Shown: positions 1-12,329, counted from the stretch's first letter. The stretch is 64,000 nucleotides of DNA from Sorghum bicolor (GCF_000003195.3 NC_012877.2:18933972-18997971), one strand, 5' to 3'. Notes: a model not told the origin generated them from the sequence alone. Made by a program: numbers and translations.

Positions 1-2
1 CT

Positions 3-1883
3 TTCATCCTCCCCGCCGACAATCAACGTCGATACGACGCGCGGCACGACATCAAAGAAAATAGACGCCGCCGGCACGGAGACGCGGAAGAACGTGGTTA
101 TAGCGCGCATCGCGGTGGGAGGTACGACAGCGACGAGGACCGGGTGGCCCCCGAGCCACCGGGCCCGCGGGTGTTCAGCAGGGCGATTCGCAGCACGCCC
201 CTGCCTAGTCCATTTCGACCCCCAACCAGCATCGCGAAGTACAATGGAGAAACCAAGCCAGAGCTATGGCTGGCCGATTTCAGGCTGGCTTGTCAGCTAG
301 GTGGCGCTCGAGGGGATGATCGAGCCATCATCAGACAGCTACCCCTTTTCCTCTCCGACACCGCCCGTCGATGGCTCGAGGAACTCCCTGCCAATCAGAT
401 TCACAACTGGGTTGATCTGGTCAGAGTCTTCGAGGGTAACTTCAAAGGGACCTACATACGGCCAGGGAACTCGTGGGACCTCAGCAAATGCAAGCAGAAG
501 TCAGGAGAGACTCTTCGGGAGTACGCTCGACGCTTCTCGAAGCAGCGCACTGAGTTGCCACACATCCCCGACCACGACGTCATCTTGGCGTTTGTCTCGG
601 GCACCACCAGTCGAGACTTGGTGCGGGAATTAGGCCGCAATCGACCTCAGACCGTCGACGAGCTGATGGACGTAGTAGCTAACTACGCGGCAGGGGAGGA
701 GGCAGTCGGCGCCTTCTTCAGCTCAGAAGGAAGAAAAGGCAAGCAGCCCGTCAATGAAGATGGGACTTCCAGTCGAGGCCTCAAGAAAAATAAAAAGAAG
801 AAGAAAGTGCGGCAGTTCCACCAGGAAGATTCAGGTGACGACCTCGTCGCCGCCATGGATCGAAAGAAGCCGCGAGGCCCTCCGGAGGGAGGCATCTTCG
901 ACAAGATGTTGGAGGAGCCGTGCCCTTACCATAAGGGAGGCGCCAACCACAAACTCAAGGACTGTCGTATGCTGAGAAAGCATTTCGACGGTCAGGGGTT
1001 CAAAAAACATACGCGTGATGACTCCAAGAAGGAGAAGGCTGGCGGCAAGGAGGACAACAAAGATGACGACGGCTTCCCCGCCGTCCACGACTGCTACATG
1101 ATCTATGGCGGGCCTTCGACTCAGTTGACCGCGAGGCAGCGCAAAAGGGAGCGTCGCGAAGTCTTTACAGCAAGAATGGCGGTGCCCCAGTACCTTAGCT
1201 GGTCGAGCACTCCCATCACTTTCGACCGAGAAGACCACCCTGACAAGGTAGTCGCCCCAGGCGTCTACCCACTCGTCGTCGACCCCATCATCGTCAACAC
1301 CCGACTCTCGAAAGTGCTGATGGATGGTGGCAGCAGCCTCAACATCATCTACCTCGAGACCCTCGATCTCCTCGGCATCGATAGAGGACGCCTCCAGCCG
1401 AGCGCCGGCGGTTTCCATGGCGTCGTACGAGGGAAAAAGGCACTGCCAGTAGGTCGAATCGACCTACCGGTCTGCTTCGGCACGGCGGCCAACTTCAGGA
1501 AGGAGACCCTCACCTTTGAGGTGGTTGGGTTCCGAGGCACGTACCACGCCATCATCGGGCGCCCGGGCTACGCCAAGTTCATGGCTATACCCAACTACAC
1601 ATACTTGAAGCTGAAGATGCCTGGTCCCAAAGGCGTCATCACTGTCAGTTCCTCCTTCGAGCACGTGTACGAGTGCGACGTCGAGTGCGTCGAGTACGGG
1701 GAGGCGGTCGAGAGCTCCACCGAGCTCGTTGCAAAGCTCGAGGCCATGGCCGCTGAGGCTCCAGAGCCTAAACGTCATGCGGGCAGCTTCGAGGCGGCGG
1801 AAGGAACTAAGAAGATCCCGCTCGACCCCAACAACTCCGACGGCAAGGTGCTGACGATCAGCACCGACCTCGACCCCAAATAG
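3..1883 (+). pseudogene. gag-pro: Element A gag-protease, 5' partial, ends at in-frame TAG
   Basis: The frame is open from the window edge, so the GTG at 144 is not the true start. A Retrotrans_gag capsid region (WLADFRL, RRWLEELP, about 195-700) is followed by a Lys-rich stretch. Next comes a zinc-knuckle-like CPYHKGGANHKLKDC (C-x2-H-x5-H-x4-C, about 920-965), a variant typical of Tat gag. The aspartic protease carries VLMDGGSSLNII (about 1315-1350), where DGG replaces the usual DTG or DSG, again normal for this lineage, and ends with the flap and IIGRPGY. A TAG at 1881-1883 interrupts the frame between protease and RT; the frame is open again immediately after it. Confidence 0.88.
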
Positions 1884-4122
1884 GAAGCCGTGCTCGTCGA
1901 CTTTCTCCGTGCAAATGCTGATATGTTTGCATGGAGTCCCTCGGATATGCCGGGCATACCGAGGGAAGTCGCCGAGCACTCCTTGGAGATTCGAGCCGGT
2001 TCCAAGCCAGTGAAGCAGCGGTTGCGCCGATTCGACGAGGAAAAGCGCAAGATCATTGGCGAGGAAGTCCACAAGCTTTTGACGGCCGGATTCATCAAGG
2101 AGGTTCATCATCCTGACTGGTTAGCGAACCCTGTATTAGTTAAGAAAAAGAATGGGAAAATGAGGATGTGTGTCGATTATACTAGTTTGAATAAAGCATG
2201 TCCAAAAGTTCCCTTTCCATTGCCACGCATTGATCAGATTGTCGATTCTACCGCGGGATGTGAAACCCTTTCTTTCCTTGATGCTTATTCTGGTTACCAC
2301 CAAATAAAAATGAAAGAGTCCGACCAGCTCGCGACCTCTTTCATCACACCTTTCGGGATGTATTGCTACGTGACCATGCCATTTGGGCTTCGAAACGCGG
2401 GAGCCACGTATCAACGTTGCATGCTCCACGTATTTGGCGAACATATAGGCTCAACGGTCGAGGCCTACGTCGACGACATTGTCGTCAAGTCAAAGCGACG
2501 AGGAGACCTGATCCAGGACCTCGAGGTTGCCTTCAGCTGCTTACGCACCAGCCGGATCAAGCTCAATCCCGAGAAGTGCGTTTTCGGCGTGCCTCGAGGC
2601 ATGCTCCTAGGATATATTGTTTCGCAGCGCGGTATCGAGGCCAACCCCGAGAAAGTCTCGGCCATCACGAAAATGGGGCCAATCCGAGACATCAAGAGTG
2701 TGCAGAGAGTCACGGGGTGTCTGGCGGCTCTGAGCCGTTTCATCTCGAGACTAGGAGAAAAGGCATTACCATTATATCGACTCCTAAAGAAGGTCGAGCG
2801 CTTTTCTTGGACCCCCGAGGCCGAGGAAGCACTCGAAAAACTGAAAAAGACGCTGACCTCGGCACCGGTCCTGGTTCCACCTCAACCTGCGGAGCCGCTG
2901 CTCCTCTACGTCGCGTCGACGACCCAGGTCGTCAGCGCGGCGGTGGTGGTCGAAAGACAAGAGGAGGGTCACGCGCTGCCAGTCCAAAGGCCAGTCTATT
3001 TCGTCAGCGAGGTGCTTTCGGAGACCAAGGCGCGTTACCCCCAAATCCAGAAGCTGATCTACACCGTAATCCTTGCCCGCCGCAAATTGCAGCATTACTT
3101 CCTTGGTCATCCTATCACGGTGGTCTCTTCTTTCCCCTTGGGCGAGATAATCCAGAGCAAGGAGGCCACGGGAAGGATAGCTAAGTGGTCGGTCGAGCTC
3201 ATGAGCGAGACTCTCACTTACGCGCCTCGAAAGGCCATCAAATCGCAAGCCCTGGTAGACTTCGTCGCGGAATGGACAGACTCCCAGCTTCCCCCGACTC
3301 AGGTCCAGGCGGAGCTGTGGACAATGTATTTCGACGGGTCACTCATGAAAACTGGGGCCGGGGCCGGCCTGCTGTTCATCTCACCCTTGGGCGTCCACAT
3401 GAGGTATGTAATCAGGATTCATTTTGCCGCATCTAACAATGTCGCAGAATATGAGGCCCTCGTCAACGGTCTTAAGATCGCTATCGAGTTAGGAGTCCGA
3501 CGCCTCGACGTCCGAGGTGACTCCCAACTCGTCATCGACCAGGTAATGAAAACCTCGAGTTGCCATGACCCAAAAATGGAAGCATACTGCAAGGAGGTGC
3601 GTCGACTCGAAGACAGGTTCCACAGCCTCGAGCTTGTCCATGTCGCTCGACGCTACAACGAGGCAGCCGACGAACTCGCCAAGATTGCATCTACCAGAGG
3701 CACAGTGCCGCCTGATGCATTCTCAAAGGATCTTCACGAGCCATCCGTCGACCTAGGCACGGGGGCTGGCGTCGACACCACCATCGCCCAACCAACCAAT
3801 GCTGTCAATGCGCTCTTGATGGAGGAAGAGGTGATGGAAATAGAACGACGACCGGGTCGACCATTCGATTGGCGCACACCGTTCCTCGACTGCCTTATCC
3901 GCGGTGAGTTGCCAGAAGACAAGACAGAAGCTCGTCGTATCGCTCGACGGGCCAAATCATATGTGATCTATGGCGAAGACAACGAGCTATATCGACGGAG
4001 CCCGACGGGGGTCTTACAACGTTGCATCACCGTAGAGGAAGGCCGAAAACTCCTCGATGACCTGCACTCGGGGGCTTGTGGCCACCACGCCGCCCCATGG
4101 ACCCTTGTAGGAAACGCTTTTC
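1884..4122 (+). pseudogene. pol: Element A reverse transcriptase, RNase H and second RNase H
   Basis: The frame continues from the gag-protease frame after the amber codon. RT motifs include VDYTSLNKACPK, FLDAYSGYHQI, FGLRNAGATYQR and the catalytic YVDDIVVKS (about 2466-2492). A Ty3-type RNase H follows (YFVSEVLSETKARYP). Then comes a separate RNase H domain (MYFDGSLMKTGAGAG at about 3325, NNVAEYEALVNGL, RGDSQLVIDQV), the dual arrangement known for Tat elements. The integrase zinc-finger region begins after about 3980. The frame is lost at about 4120-4125, where roughly eight bases appear to be missing, and the integrase resumes in another frame. Confidence 0.88.
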
Positions 4123-5103
4123 GGCTACTGGCCAACGGCCGTGGCGGATGCCATCGAGCTCGTACGCTCGTGTCATGGGTGCCAATTCTACGCCAAACAG
4201 ACGCATCTGCCCGCCCACGCTCTTCAGATGATCCCCATCACCTGGCCGTTTGCGGTATGGGGGCTCGATTTAGTAGGACCTCTACAAAAGGCGAAAGGAG
4301 GGTATACCCATTTGCTGGTGGCCATCGACAAGTTCTCCAAATGGATCGAGGCTCGACCCATCACCAACATCCGCTCCGAGCAGGCCGTCCTTTTCTTCTC
4401 CGACATCATCCATCGGTTTGGGATCCCCAATGTCATCATCACCGACAACGGCACCCAGTTCACTGGCAGAAAGTTCTTGGATTTCTGCGATCAGCATCAC
4501 ATCCGTGTGAACTGGTCCGCAGTAGCCCACCCTCGAACTAACGGCCAGGTCGAGCGTGCCAACGACATGATTTTGCAAGGACTCAAGCCAAGGATCTACA
4601 ATCGATTGAAGAAATTCGGCAAGAAATGGGTCGAGGAGCTCTCCTCAGTCCTATGGAGCCTTAGGACAACGCCAAGCAGGGCCACAAAATACACCCCGTT
4701 CTTCATGGTCTACGGCTCTGAAGCTATCCTCCCCACAGACCTCGAGTATGGGTCACCACGACTCAAGGCTTACAACGAGCAATCGAACAAAGAGACTCAG
4801 GAAAACGCGGTCGACCAACTCGAGGAGGCTCGAGACATGGCCCTCCTCAACTCTGCTAGATATCAGCAGAGACTCCGACGCTACCACGACAAGCACGTGC
4901 GCAAGAGGGACCTCAACATAGGCGACCTTGTCCTACGACGCCGGCAAAGCAACCAAGGACGCCACAAGCTGACCCCACCTTGGGAAGGCCCGTATGTGGT
5001 GGCCGAGGTCCTTAAGCCAGGAACGTACAAATTGGCGGACGAAAAGGGGGCAGTCTTCACCAACGCATGGAACATCGAACAGCTACGTCGATTCTACCCC
5101 TAG
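4123..5103 (+). pseudogene. pol (IN): Element A integrase core and C-terminus
   Basis: In the +1 frame after the break, the Cys pair of the HHCC finger (SCHGCQFYAKQ) is followed by the DDE core. The first Asp is in WGLDLVGPL, the second in IITDNGTQF and the Glu in NGQVERAND. The tail (GDLVLRRRQ, PPWEGPYVVAEV, NIEQLRRFYP) is the usual Tat C-terminus, and no chromodomain follows. The stop is at 5101-5103. All three catalytic residues are present, so this part is damaged only by the upstream frameshift. Confidence 0.9.
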
Positions 5104-5628
5104 AAGTCCTAGATTTACGATCCTACTTTTTGAACGAAGACTTTGTAAATGAACGCATGAATAAATAAAGTCTTTCCCTCGAGCGGCTTATTTCTGCACC
5201 AAAAATAGTTACGAGTTATAGTCTCGACGTCAAAAGGGGATGCCGACCATGACCCATCATAGTCCGCACCCCCTCGGGGGCTACCAGAGGGACGACCCCT
5301 CCCCAAGCGTCGAAAAAGCCAAGAAATTTTCTTTTCTTGCTTGGTAAACCTTACATGGTTCGAGTAGCTAAGGCACCTCGAGCCCCTCAAAGGCCGAGGG
5401 ATAATGAGCCGGAAAACTCCCACGCCCCTGGGCTACGGAAATTGAGTTTGTTTCTGACGAAAGGTCGAGCAAGGGATACAAACGTAGGAATAAAGAGAAA
5501 CAAAGGAACCTCGAGCGGAAAGACAAATAAGCATTTAACAATTATGAAAAGATACTATATCATGTAACAGCAAAATTAATAAAGTATCGTACAAGGGGCC
5601 TCAGGCGCCCTGAGCAGGCTCGCAGGCC
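5104..5628. other. Noncoding spacer between pol and antisense gene
   Basis: No convincing coding sequence is present. It holds an A/T-rich run with AATAAA-like words just after the integrase stop (5157-5167) and a copy of the polypurine tract at 5273-5284. A short inverted repeat, CTCAGG-CGC-CCTGAG, lies near 5600-5614, just beyond the antisense gene stop. I see no AATAAA on the minus strand for that gene. Confidence 0.6.
5273..5284 (+). other. Element A internal polypurine-tract copy
   Basis: CTCGGGGGCTAC here is identical over 12 bases to the tract directly before the 3' LTR (10738-10749). The match ends exactly where the LTR begins in the 3' copy. It could act as a second plus-strand primer or mark a recombination point; either role is inference. 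Confidence 0.55.
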
Positions 5629-8600
5629 TCAGTCAACGGCACGATCCTCACCGCCCTCGCCTCCGCCCGAGCTAGCCTCAGGAGGGAGCACCTCAGGCTC
5701 GAAGAGCTTGGCCAACCTTTCCCCAGGAGCCTCCGCGTCGTCGATCAAGGCATGGAGCCTCTCCTCGTTCTCCGCGTCGGTCTTGGAGATGTCGGTGACG
5801 AAGCCATGGGACACCACCTCCATGTTGTAGGAGAAGCCCGAGCAGACAACCGCCATCGCCCGCTTCACCCCGATGTGGAGGGCATCCCGCACCCGATCTC
5901 GCAGCGTTGCGCCTATGTAGCACAACTGGTCGATCAGGGCGTCACCTCGAGTGTCCTCCCTCGACTCATCCATAGGCTCGACCTCCCAAGAGGTCGAGAG
6001 ATCGCTTATCGCCGTCCGCACTCGACGGTTCAAAGCAACCTCAGCCTCGAGCTGAGCCTTGGCGTTGCGAGCCTCGGCTTGGGCGGCCAGGAGTTCGTCC
6101 TTGAGCCCTATAAATACCAATACAAAGAAGCTTTAGGAAAAACTCAAGCACACCTCGAAAAGGAAATTCGACAAAGGAAACATACCTTTGATGCTCTCCT
6201 CTAGGGCCGTGTTCTCGCCGACCAATCTGGTGTTGGCACGCTCGATCTCTCTGTTGGAGCGCGCCAGCTCAGTATTGGCGACGCGGAGATCTTCGATCAC
6301 CCTGCCAGCCTGAGCGATGGCTCCACTCTTCTCCAGCAATTCTCCCTTCAGACGCTCGACGTCGTCAGAGAGACTGCGGGATCGAGCTCGCTCCATCTCG
6401 AGGTCTTCGAGGGCCTTCTTCTTTGCGTCCTCGGTGGCACCCCTGGCGACCTCATTGTCCACGAACGCCACTTTCATCTTTTGGAAGGTATCGCGGAGGG
6501 AGTCCAGGTCGGTTTGGAGAAGGCCCTTCTCCTTGTCCAGGTCCGCGATGACGCTCTTGTGGGACAGGGCCTCCTCCCGGGCTCTGGACGCGGCCTCCTC
6601 GACCATAAGAGCCCGCTCCCGTAGCTGCATCGCCTCCTCCTCCGCCTTCTTCGAGACCTCTCGGGCCTCGGCCAAAGCAGCCTCCCTCACCTTCTTCTCC
6701 TCCTCGAGTGCTATGAGATCTTTGTAAGCTTTAAGCAGCTTTTCCTGCGACTTGAGGAGTTGATCCTTGAGGAGGGGAAGCTGCTCCCATCCGCCCCTCG
6801 TGGCATGTATGAAGCTGGACTTGATGCGAGAGGTCTCTTTCATATCCTGCGAATCAGGGGTCAGAGGGATTAGAACACAGAAACCAGAAAGCACCACAAA
6901 GATTGGAGCTCAAGAAACACTTACAAAATAAGCTGGCCCAAGCCCGTTGTTGATGACGTCCGATAGGAGCCCCACCACGTGTTTCATCCAAAGGCGGAGC
7001 TCCTCGACATGCTCCCACTTCTCGACTTCCTTCTTGTCGTCGAGGAAGATATTGGGCTCGGACGGGTCGCTGGAAGCTCGGATACGAATCCGATCGGGAC
7101 ACCAGTTCTCCATCTCCCGATCAGCCCGCACCTTGACGCCGCGGAGAAAGTTCTCGACGGTCTCGAGGGAACCCCCGTGGCGCAAGAACAGGTCGGCGAG
7201 GCAAGGGAACCGCCCGTCGTCGTCCACCGTCTTCCACGTACCGTCCTTGCTCCCAGACGACCCGATCTCATCCTCCTCAGAGGGAAAGCGGTCCTCCCAT
7301 GCTCGACGCTCCCGGAGGAACCCTGGGGCGATCCCGTCCATGCCGTAGATTGTCCTCTTGATCTCGGACTCGGGGTCGGTGGGGGTGCGCATCATGCAGG
7401 CGAGCGCCACCACTCCGTCCGCTCGCCCCGACTCTGCCCGGATCGCGGCAGGCGCCCCCGGGAGGAGCCACGCTGGGGTGGGAGGTCCGTACACCGGCAA
7501 ATTTCCCTCTTGATCGCCGGGCTCTTGCGACGCCAGTGGCGCCGGTTCGGCCAAAACTTGAGGCGGGGGCTCGAGTGGCTCGTCCTCTTGGCCCCCCAGC
7601 TGCTGTTGCTGCCCCAGCTGCTGCTGCTGCTCCTCCTGCTGGTGCTGCAGCTGCTCCTCCGGCTGGGGTCGCTGCTGCTGCTGCTCCAGTGACGGCTGCG
7701 TCGCCTCGCGCTCCCGCTCCTCCTCCTCCACCATCTTCCTTTGCGCCTCAAGAGCTTGAAGACCTGCAGGCCAGGGAGTCCGTCCCGCGACGTTGGGGGT
7801 CGATGCTTCTTCCTCCATAGGCCGAGCGCCCCCAGACGCTTCGTTGCCATCAGACGTATCGCTGATGGTGATGGGTTCCCCCTCGACCCCCAATCGAAAG
7901 GGCTCGGGGGCTCCCTCTGACGTTCGCGTCTGGGGGGCCGCATCATGAGTCGGCGGCGGCGGAGTAGGCGCGGGACGAGATAAAGCCCTCTCGACGCCGG
8001 CTGGAGGTTGGGTGCTGGATGAGCCTACAAAACAAAGGGTAAGGGTCAGACGTTATGATAACCAACGTAAGAATATCGCGACACCCAGGAATTAACTACG
8101 AACCTGGTTCCGTGGAGGCGGCACCCGTTCTGAGCCTCTTGGCCATTGACGGTTGGGCCTGCTCGAGGGTCCGTTTCGGCCTGAGAAAAAGTCGGCATGT
8201 GAGGAAAGGTGAAAGAATGGGGGGACAAAGACCGCAACATCAAAAGGGCTTACCCCACGGGGAGAACGGCTCGCCTTCCGCCACCCCGACCAGCGGGCCT
8301 CGAGCCACCCCGCGTCGGGGCTCTAGGCCCCTCGAGGGCAGGAACTGGCTTAGGTACGTCGGTCCCCGCCTGGCGGACGCCGGGACTCGCGCTCCTACGG
8401 CCGGCGTCTCCTTTCTCAGAGGCCGCGGCGCGACCGCGAGTTAGCGGCCCCGATGCCTGGGACCTAGCCGGACCGCTCTCCCTGGGCGCCGGGGGAGGGC
8501 GCGGTACGTCTTGGCCCGCCTTGAGCGTGGAAGGAGCGTCGGCCCAGGGATGACGAGATCCGCTCGGACCCTCCTCTGGCGCCTCCGTCCGGGGGGCGTC

Positions 8601-9917
8601 GACGTCACCTCGAGGCGGGCCCTCGAGAATCCGATCGAGGCGCGACGCCATCCCCTCGGAGTCGTCGCTACCCTCGTCGTCGTCATCATCATCATTGGGG
8701 GATTCTTCCTCAGGCTCCCCCCTCTGCCTGGATTTGGCTCGACGCGCCTCTAATGCTTGGCGGTCGAGGTTCTTCTTCTTCTCCCCCTTCTTTGCGGAGT
8801 CCTTGGCAGACTTCAACTTTTCGGCGGATTGGCGCCGTTTGTCGCGATCGACCTCGTCCTCCTTTACCGGAGGCCTCGAGGACCGGACATCAATCCGACC
8901 CTGCCAAAACTAAGGTAGACTTAGAAAAAAGAGAGGGGAGAAAGGAAACCCAGAATCGGGGATGCGCGTAAGAAGAAAGCGTACCAGATCGATCGAGCCT
9001 GCGTCAGGTCTCATGGGGAAGCCGTTGACATGCTCCGGCTGAAAATCAACGGCAATTGCGGCCCTGACTCGGGCAGTGACTTCGTCGTCCGTCGGAGGCT
9101 CGTTGGACATCCGACATGCCTCGAGGTCCCGAGATGAGACGCCAGGGCCCATCTCATCCATCCTCAACGGTCGTGACATCAGAGGGAGAACTCTCCGATG
9201 ATGGACGGCCGAGAGGACGAGGGCGGCGGTCAAACCTTCCTGGCGAAGCTTCTTCAGGGCGTCGAGGAGAGGGTCGAGCCGAGACTGATGAGCTTGGACG
9301 ACGCCGTACGTCCAGTCCGCTGGACGCTCCAAGATCAGACGGCCCGAGTAAGAAGGCAGGAGGTTGTCGTCGTTCCGCAGGTAGAACCATTGGGAGTCCC
9401 AGCCGGCGTGGTTGGTCGACAACCCTACCGGGATGTACTCCCGCGGCCGGTCCGTCTTCCCCGTCTTCTGCACCAGATTGAGGCAACCCGCCCGCACGGG
9501 CTTCCTTACGCCCGTGGTTCCGGTGGAGGCGTGAAACAGCTCGCCCCTGTAGAGGTGGAGCCACAGCTCCCAGTGCGGCATCATCCCCAGGAAGCCCTCA
9601 CACACGGCGGCGAAGACCGCCGCTACGGTGATGGCGTTCGGAGAGAAGTGCTGGAGCTCCACCCCATAATGGAAGCAGAGGGCCCGCATGAAGCGGCTTG
9701 GAGGCGCGCCCAGACCGTGGCGGTGAAACTTGGCGAACGACACCACGTAGCCCTCGGGCGGCTGAGGCGCCCTGTGGCTCGCCGGCGGCGCGATCCACTC
9801 TGGCGACGACAGCGAGGTGCGGCGGCGCAGCAGTCCCTCCTTCTCAAGCTCCAACAGCCGGCGCTCCGTCATCGACGACGGGCGCCAGTCGTCGTCGGCG
9901 ACGAGTCTTATAGGCAT
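5629..9917 (-). CDS. Six-exon antisense accessory gene of element A (Transposase_28-type)
   Basis: I reconstruct six exons on the minus strand: 9917-8985, 8900-8254, 8180-8104, 8024-6925, 6846-6186 and 6107-5629. All five introns are GT-AG and 74 to 85 bases long, except the 79-base third and 78-base fourth and fifth, which fall in the same range. Phases match at every junction, giving 3897 bases, or 1298 residues plus stop. Exon 1 starts MPIRLVADDDWRP and contains the 'putative gypsy type transposon' domain (GVELQHFSPNAI, CEGFLGMMPHW, LWLHLYRGELF). Exon 2 is basic then acidic; exon 4 holds a Gln-rich tract (about 7690-7560); exons 5 and 6 form a long charged coiled coil. The chosen ATG follows a TATA box by about 130 bases. 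The family recurs as antisense ORFs in Tat elements and its function is unknown. Splice sites are predicted by eye. Confidence 0.82.
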
Positions 9918-10049
9918 CTCGGCTAAAGGGACGGTGGGTTCGCTACAGCTCGAGGGGGCGTGTGCGCGTGAGATGGCGAGAAAGCAAAGGCAGCGAAGGA
10001 ACAAGAGCGAGAAGGCGGAAGGGAGAGGAACGGCGGTGACGCGACGACG

Positions 10050-10057
10050 TATTTATA
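10050..10057 (-). promoter_or_regulatory. TATA box of the element A antisense gene
   Basis: The minus strand reads TATAAATA here, 133 bases upstream of the chosen ATG at 9917. The spacing suits a transcription start near 10020 and a 5' UTR of about 100 bases. This implies a promoter internal to the element and separate from the LTR. Confidence 0.6.
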
Positions 10058-10705
10058 GGCAGCTTTCCGCCAACGGACAGATCCGAGAAGTAAGGTAACT
10101 CCCCCCATAAATGCGCCGCCTGACAGTCCTCTCTCTCTCCTCACAGGCCGGACTCTCCGAATTCCTCGCCGATACGGTGTCGTAACGTCATCCGCCTAGA
10201 AAGGCGCGCCCAACGGCCAGAAAGGCGAACCGCCACGGTCGTTTCCTTCCCTCGTAAGCCAAGGGACGTAACCACAAAAGTCTCGAGAGGTCGATGGCTG
10301 GCCCGCCAAAAGGGTTCGACAGCCGATCTCGAGCGCCAGAGTCAGGGATCCCCAGCGAGCGGTCGAAGATCGAGGCCCGCCTCGAGGACTCGCTGGCGAT
10401 GTTCAAGGTAGGGTCGAGACAGTCGAGAGGAATCCCCCCGACGGGAGGCATCGAGCCGCCGGTCTCTATCGAATGAGACTGGTATCCCCGACCACGTCGA
10501 CCCTGCTTTATGAGGACGCCTCCGGGCTACAGCTGACCCCCTCGAAAGGGGCACAGGTTCTCACTTGGACTACCCGCTAGGAACTCAATTTGGGATGGAA
10601 GACGCTCGCTCTATCGAGAGTACGTCAAAACCCCCGGGCAAAAACGAGCCAATCGGAATCTTCCACCACTGGTGTCGAAAGCGTTTCTGCGAATTAGACA
10701 ACATA
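10058..10705. other. Noncoding stretch between antisense promoter and PPT
   Basis: No credible ORF. The stretch is GC-rich with recurrent TCGAG words and is presumably upstream promoter sequence for the antisense gene and 3' untranslated sequence of the element. Confidence 0.5.
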
Positions 10706-10749
10706 GCCCTCGAAGGAGTCAAAAACTCCTCCGAGGGCTCGGGGGCTAC
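10706..10749 (+). other. Element A hairpin plus polypurine tract
   Basis: GCCCTCGAAGGAGT (10706-10719) and ACTCCTCCGAGGGC (10725-10738) form a 14-base stem with one mismatch around a CAAAA loop. The tract CTCGGGGGCTAC (10738-10749) follows and abuts the LTR. Polypurine tracts prime plus-strand DNA synthesis at this position. Confidence 0.75.
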
Positions 10750-11792
10750 TGTCGAGGGTATCGGTAAGGGGTACCCTCAGCGATGCGCATTATGAGATTG
10801 CCCGTACGAAGGTCGAGACCCTTAATTCGACGCTCTAATGTTACATATGCGCCGCCATCGACGGTCGCAGCCTCGAAGACGGAAATAGCGTCGAGCGAAT
10901 CGGTCAGGGCTCGAGCGACGACTGCCGTCGAAAACGGAAGCGGGCTCGAGCGAACCGAGAGGCGTCGGGCGCAAGGACACTGTCCGCCGCCCGACGCGCG
11001 CACGCGGGCCGGAGCATTAAATGCAAATGACGCTTCCCCACCTAACACAGAGGTCACGGAAGGCGTGATAGGGAGCAAGCTTCTGTCCCATCGTTCTTTT
11101 TGCAGCCTTCCCACCGAACGACCCAGGGCGTGTCAGGACGCAGGAAACAAGGATGGAACGTCTAATCGGGACCCCCTCGAGACACCCAAGGTCAGCGCTC
11201 CAGATACCAGCATATTACACGGCGTCCGACCCTCGACCGAACAGGGTCCCTTCCTAGGGACAAGTTGTGCGTCGACTGACTACACCACAGCTACCCTGCC
11301 GGATCCGCCACCATACCGTACAAGCATGCGACCTCAGAACCAGCACAAGGCGGCTGGCAGGGCAGAACACAGGAGCACGCATAATCATCACCGGGCTATC
11401 AAGATGGGACGGCTCGAGGCCATGCCGTACGGAAGCCTCGAGTAGGTCAGCGCTCCATGCGGCTATCGATCCCTACTCTAACATCTACGCATGTACCCTG
11501 TGTCTCTCCTTGGAGCTATAAAAGGAGAGACTCAGGAATAGAAGAACGGGACATCACAACACAAGAACACACACACGTAGTAGAGCTACACACTTCATAC
11601 CACGCTTGTATTCGCCCCTGTACAAGCACTTAGGTGCAAGATAATACAAACTCTCTCCCCCCGCTGGACGTAGGGCCTTCTCTTGCCCGAACCAGGATAA
11701 ATCTCTGTGTCTTCTTGCATCACCATCCGGAAAGGGGAACACGCATACAAATTTACTCGTTGGTGTGACCCCCCGGGGGAAAAACACCGACA
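10750..11792 (+). repeat. Element A 3' LTR
   Basis: It begins TGTCGAGGGTATCGG directly after the polypurine tract and ends AACACCGACA, giving short TGTCG/CGACA inverted ends and a length of 1043 bases. The other LTR is outside the window. A TATA box (TATAAAAG) is at 11517-11524. Confidence 0.85.
11517..11524 (+). promoter_or_regulatory. Element A LTR TATA box
   Basis: TATAAAAG lies about three quarters of the way into the LTR. The same position in the off-window 5' LTR would drive the genomic transcript. Confidence 0.6.
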
Positions 11793-12329
11793 GATATCTA
11801 ATTGATGTGGTGGCTCTAGGCTTGATCAGAGGCTTCTTCTCCCTAATGAATAATGAATTAGGGTTGAGAGGTGCTCTCCTCCAGGGGCTAGGGGGTCTGG
11901 TTATATAGTCCTTCCAAGTGAATATGGGTCGTCGGATCGAACCGACATTGATTGAACGGTTATCCTTGATCCTTTAGGTTGGTGGAGCGTAATCCCCGAA
12001 GAGAGTCCTGATTGGGCACCAACAGGGGGCGGGCACCCAGGTCCCTAGGGCGGGCGCCCTAGGCCAGGCCCCGTTCTGCCTCCGCTTCGTTCCCGTGGCT
12101 TCTGGAGTCTTCTAGATGTAAGATAATTGTGCGGCACGTTAATATCTCTATGTAAACCCGACGTGTGGGCCTTTCTTCCGTATTTCCTGATAACCCCCTG
12201 CAAAAATAGACAAACACCAAAACTCATGGAATTCTGTCAGATAAAACCCTATGTCTGGATGTTGATTGCATTTGAATCCTTTTATTTGTTTATTTGATAA
12301 TTAAATTTGATACTTAGGGACCGTCAACA
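11793..12329 (-). repeat. LTR fragment X (E-like family), split by element A
   Basis: Read on the minus strand it starts TGTTGACGGTCCCTAAGT and resembles the LTR of element E (start TGTTGACGGTCCTTAAGT). Shared blocks include TTGATCCTTTAGG, CTGATAACCCCCTGCA and GTGGAATTCTGTCAGATAAAACCCTA-like sequence. Its left part is missing where element A entered. The right end is followed by 34 unassigned bases (12330-12363) rather than a polypurine tract, so it is a 5' LTR or a solo LTR. Its last 85 bases recur at 17506-17590 through the tandem duplication. Confidence 0.7.

Larger units (their letters stand above)
1..11792 (+). mobile_element. Element A: Tat-lineage Ty3 LTR retrotransposon, 3' part
   Basis: The order seen is gag, protease, RT, RNase H, a second RNase H, integrase without chromodomain, a long antisense gene, polypurine tract and 3' LTR. 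A second RNase H of archaeal-like type and an antisense ORF between pol and the 3' LTR are known hallmarks of the Tat lineage. The 5' LTR, primer site and gag N-terminus lie left of the window, so the target duplication cannot be tested; the five bases after the LTR are GATAT (11793-11797). The element lies inside an older LTR (X). Its pol is broken by one amber codon and one frameshift, while the antisense gene is open throughout. Confidence 0.93.

Noticed and set aside
831..1418. 195-codon minus-strand ORF opposite A gag, and similar long ORFs opposite pol
   Set aside because: Shadow of a strongly biased coding strand; no domain and no splice structure.
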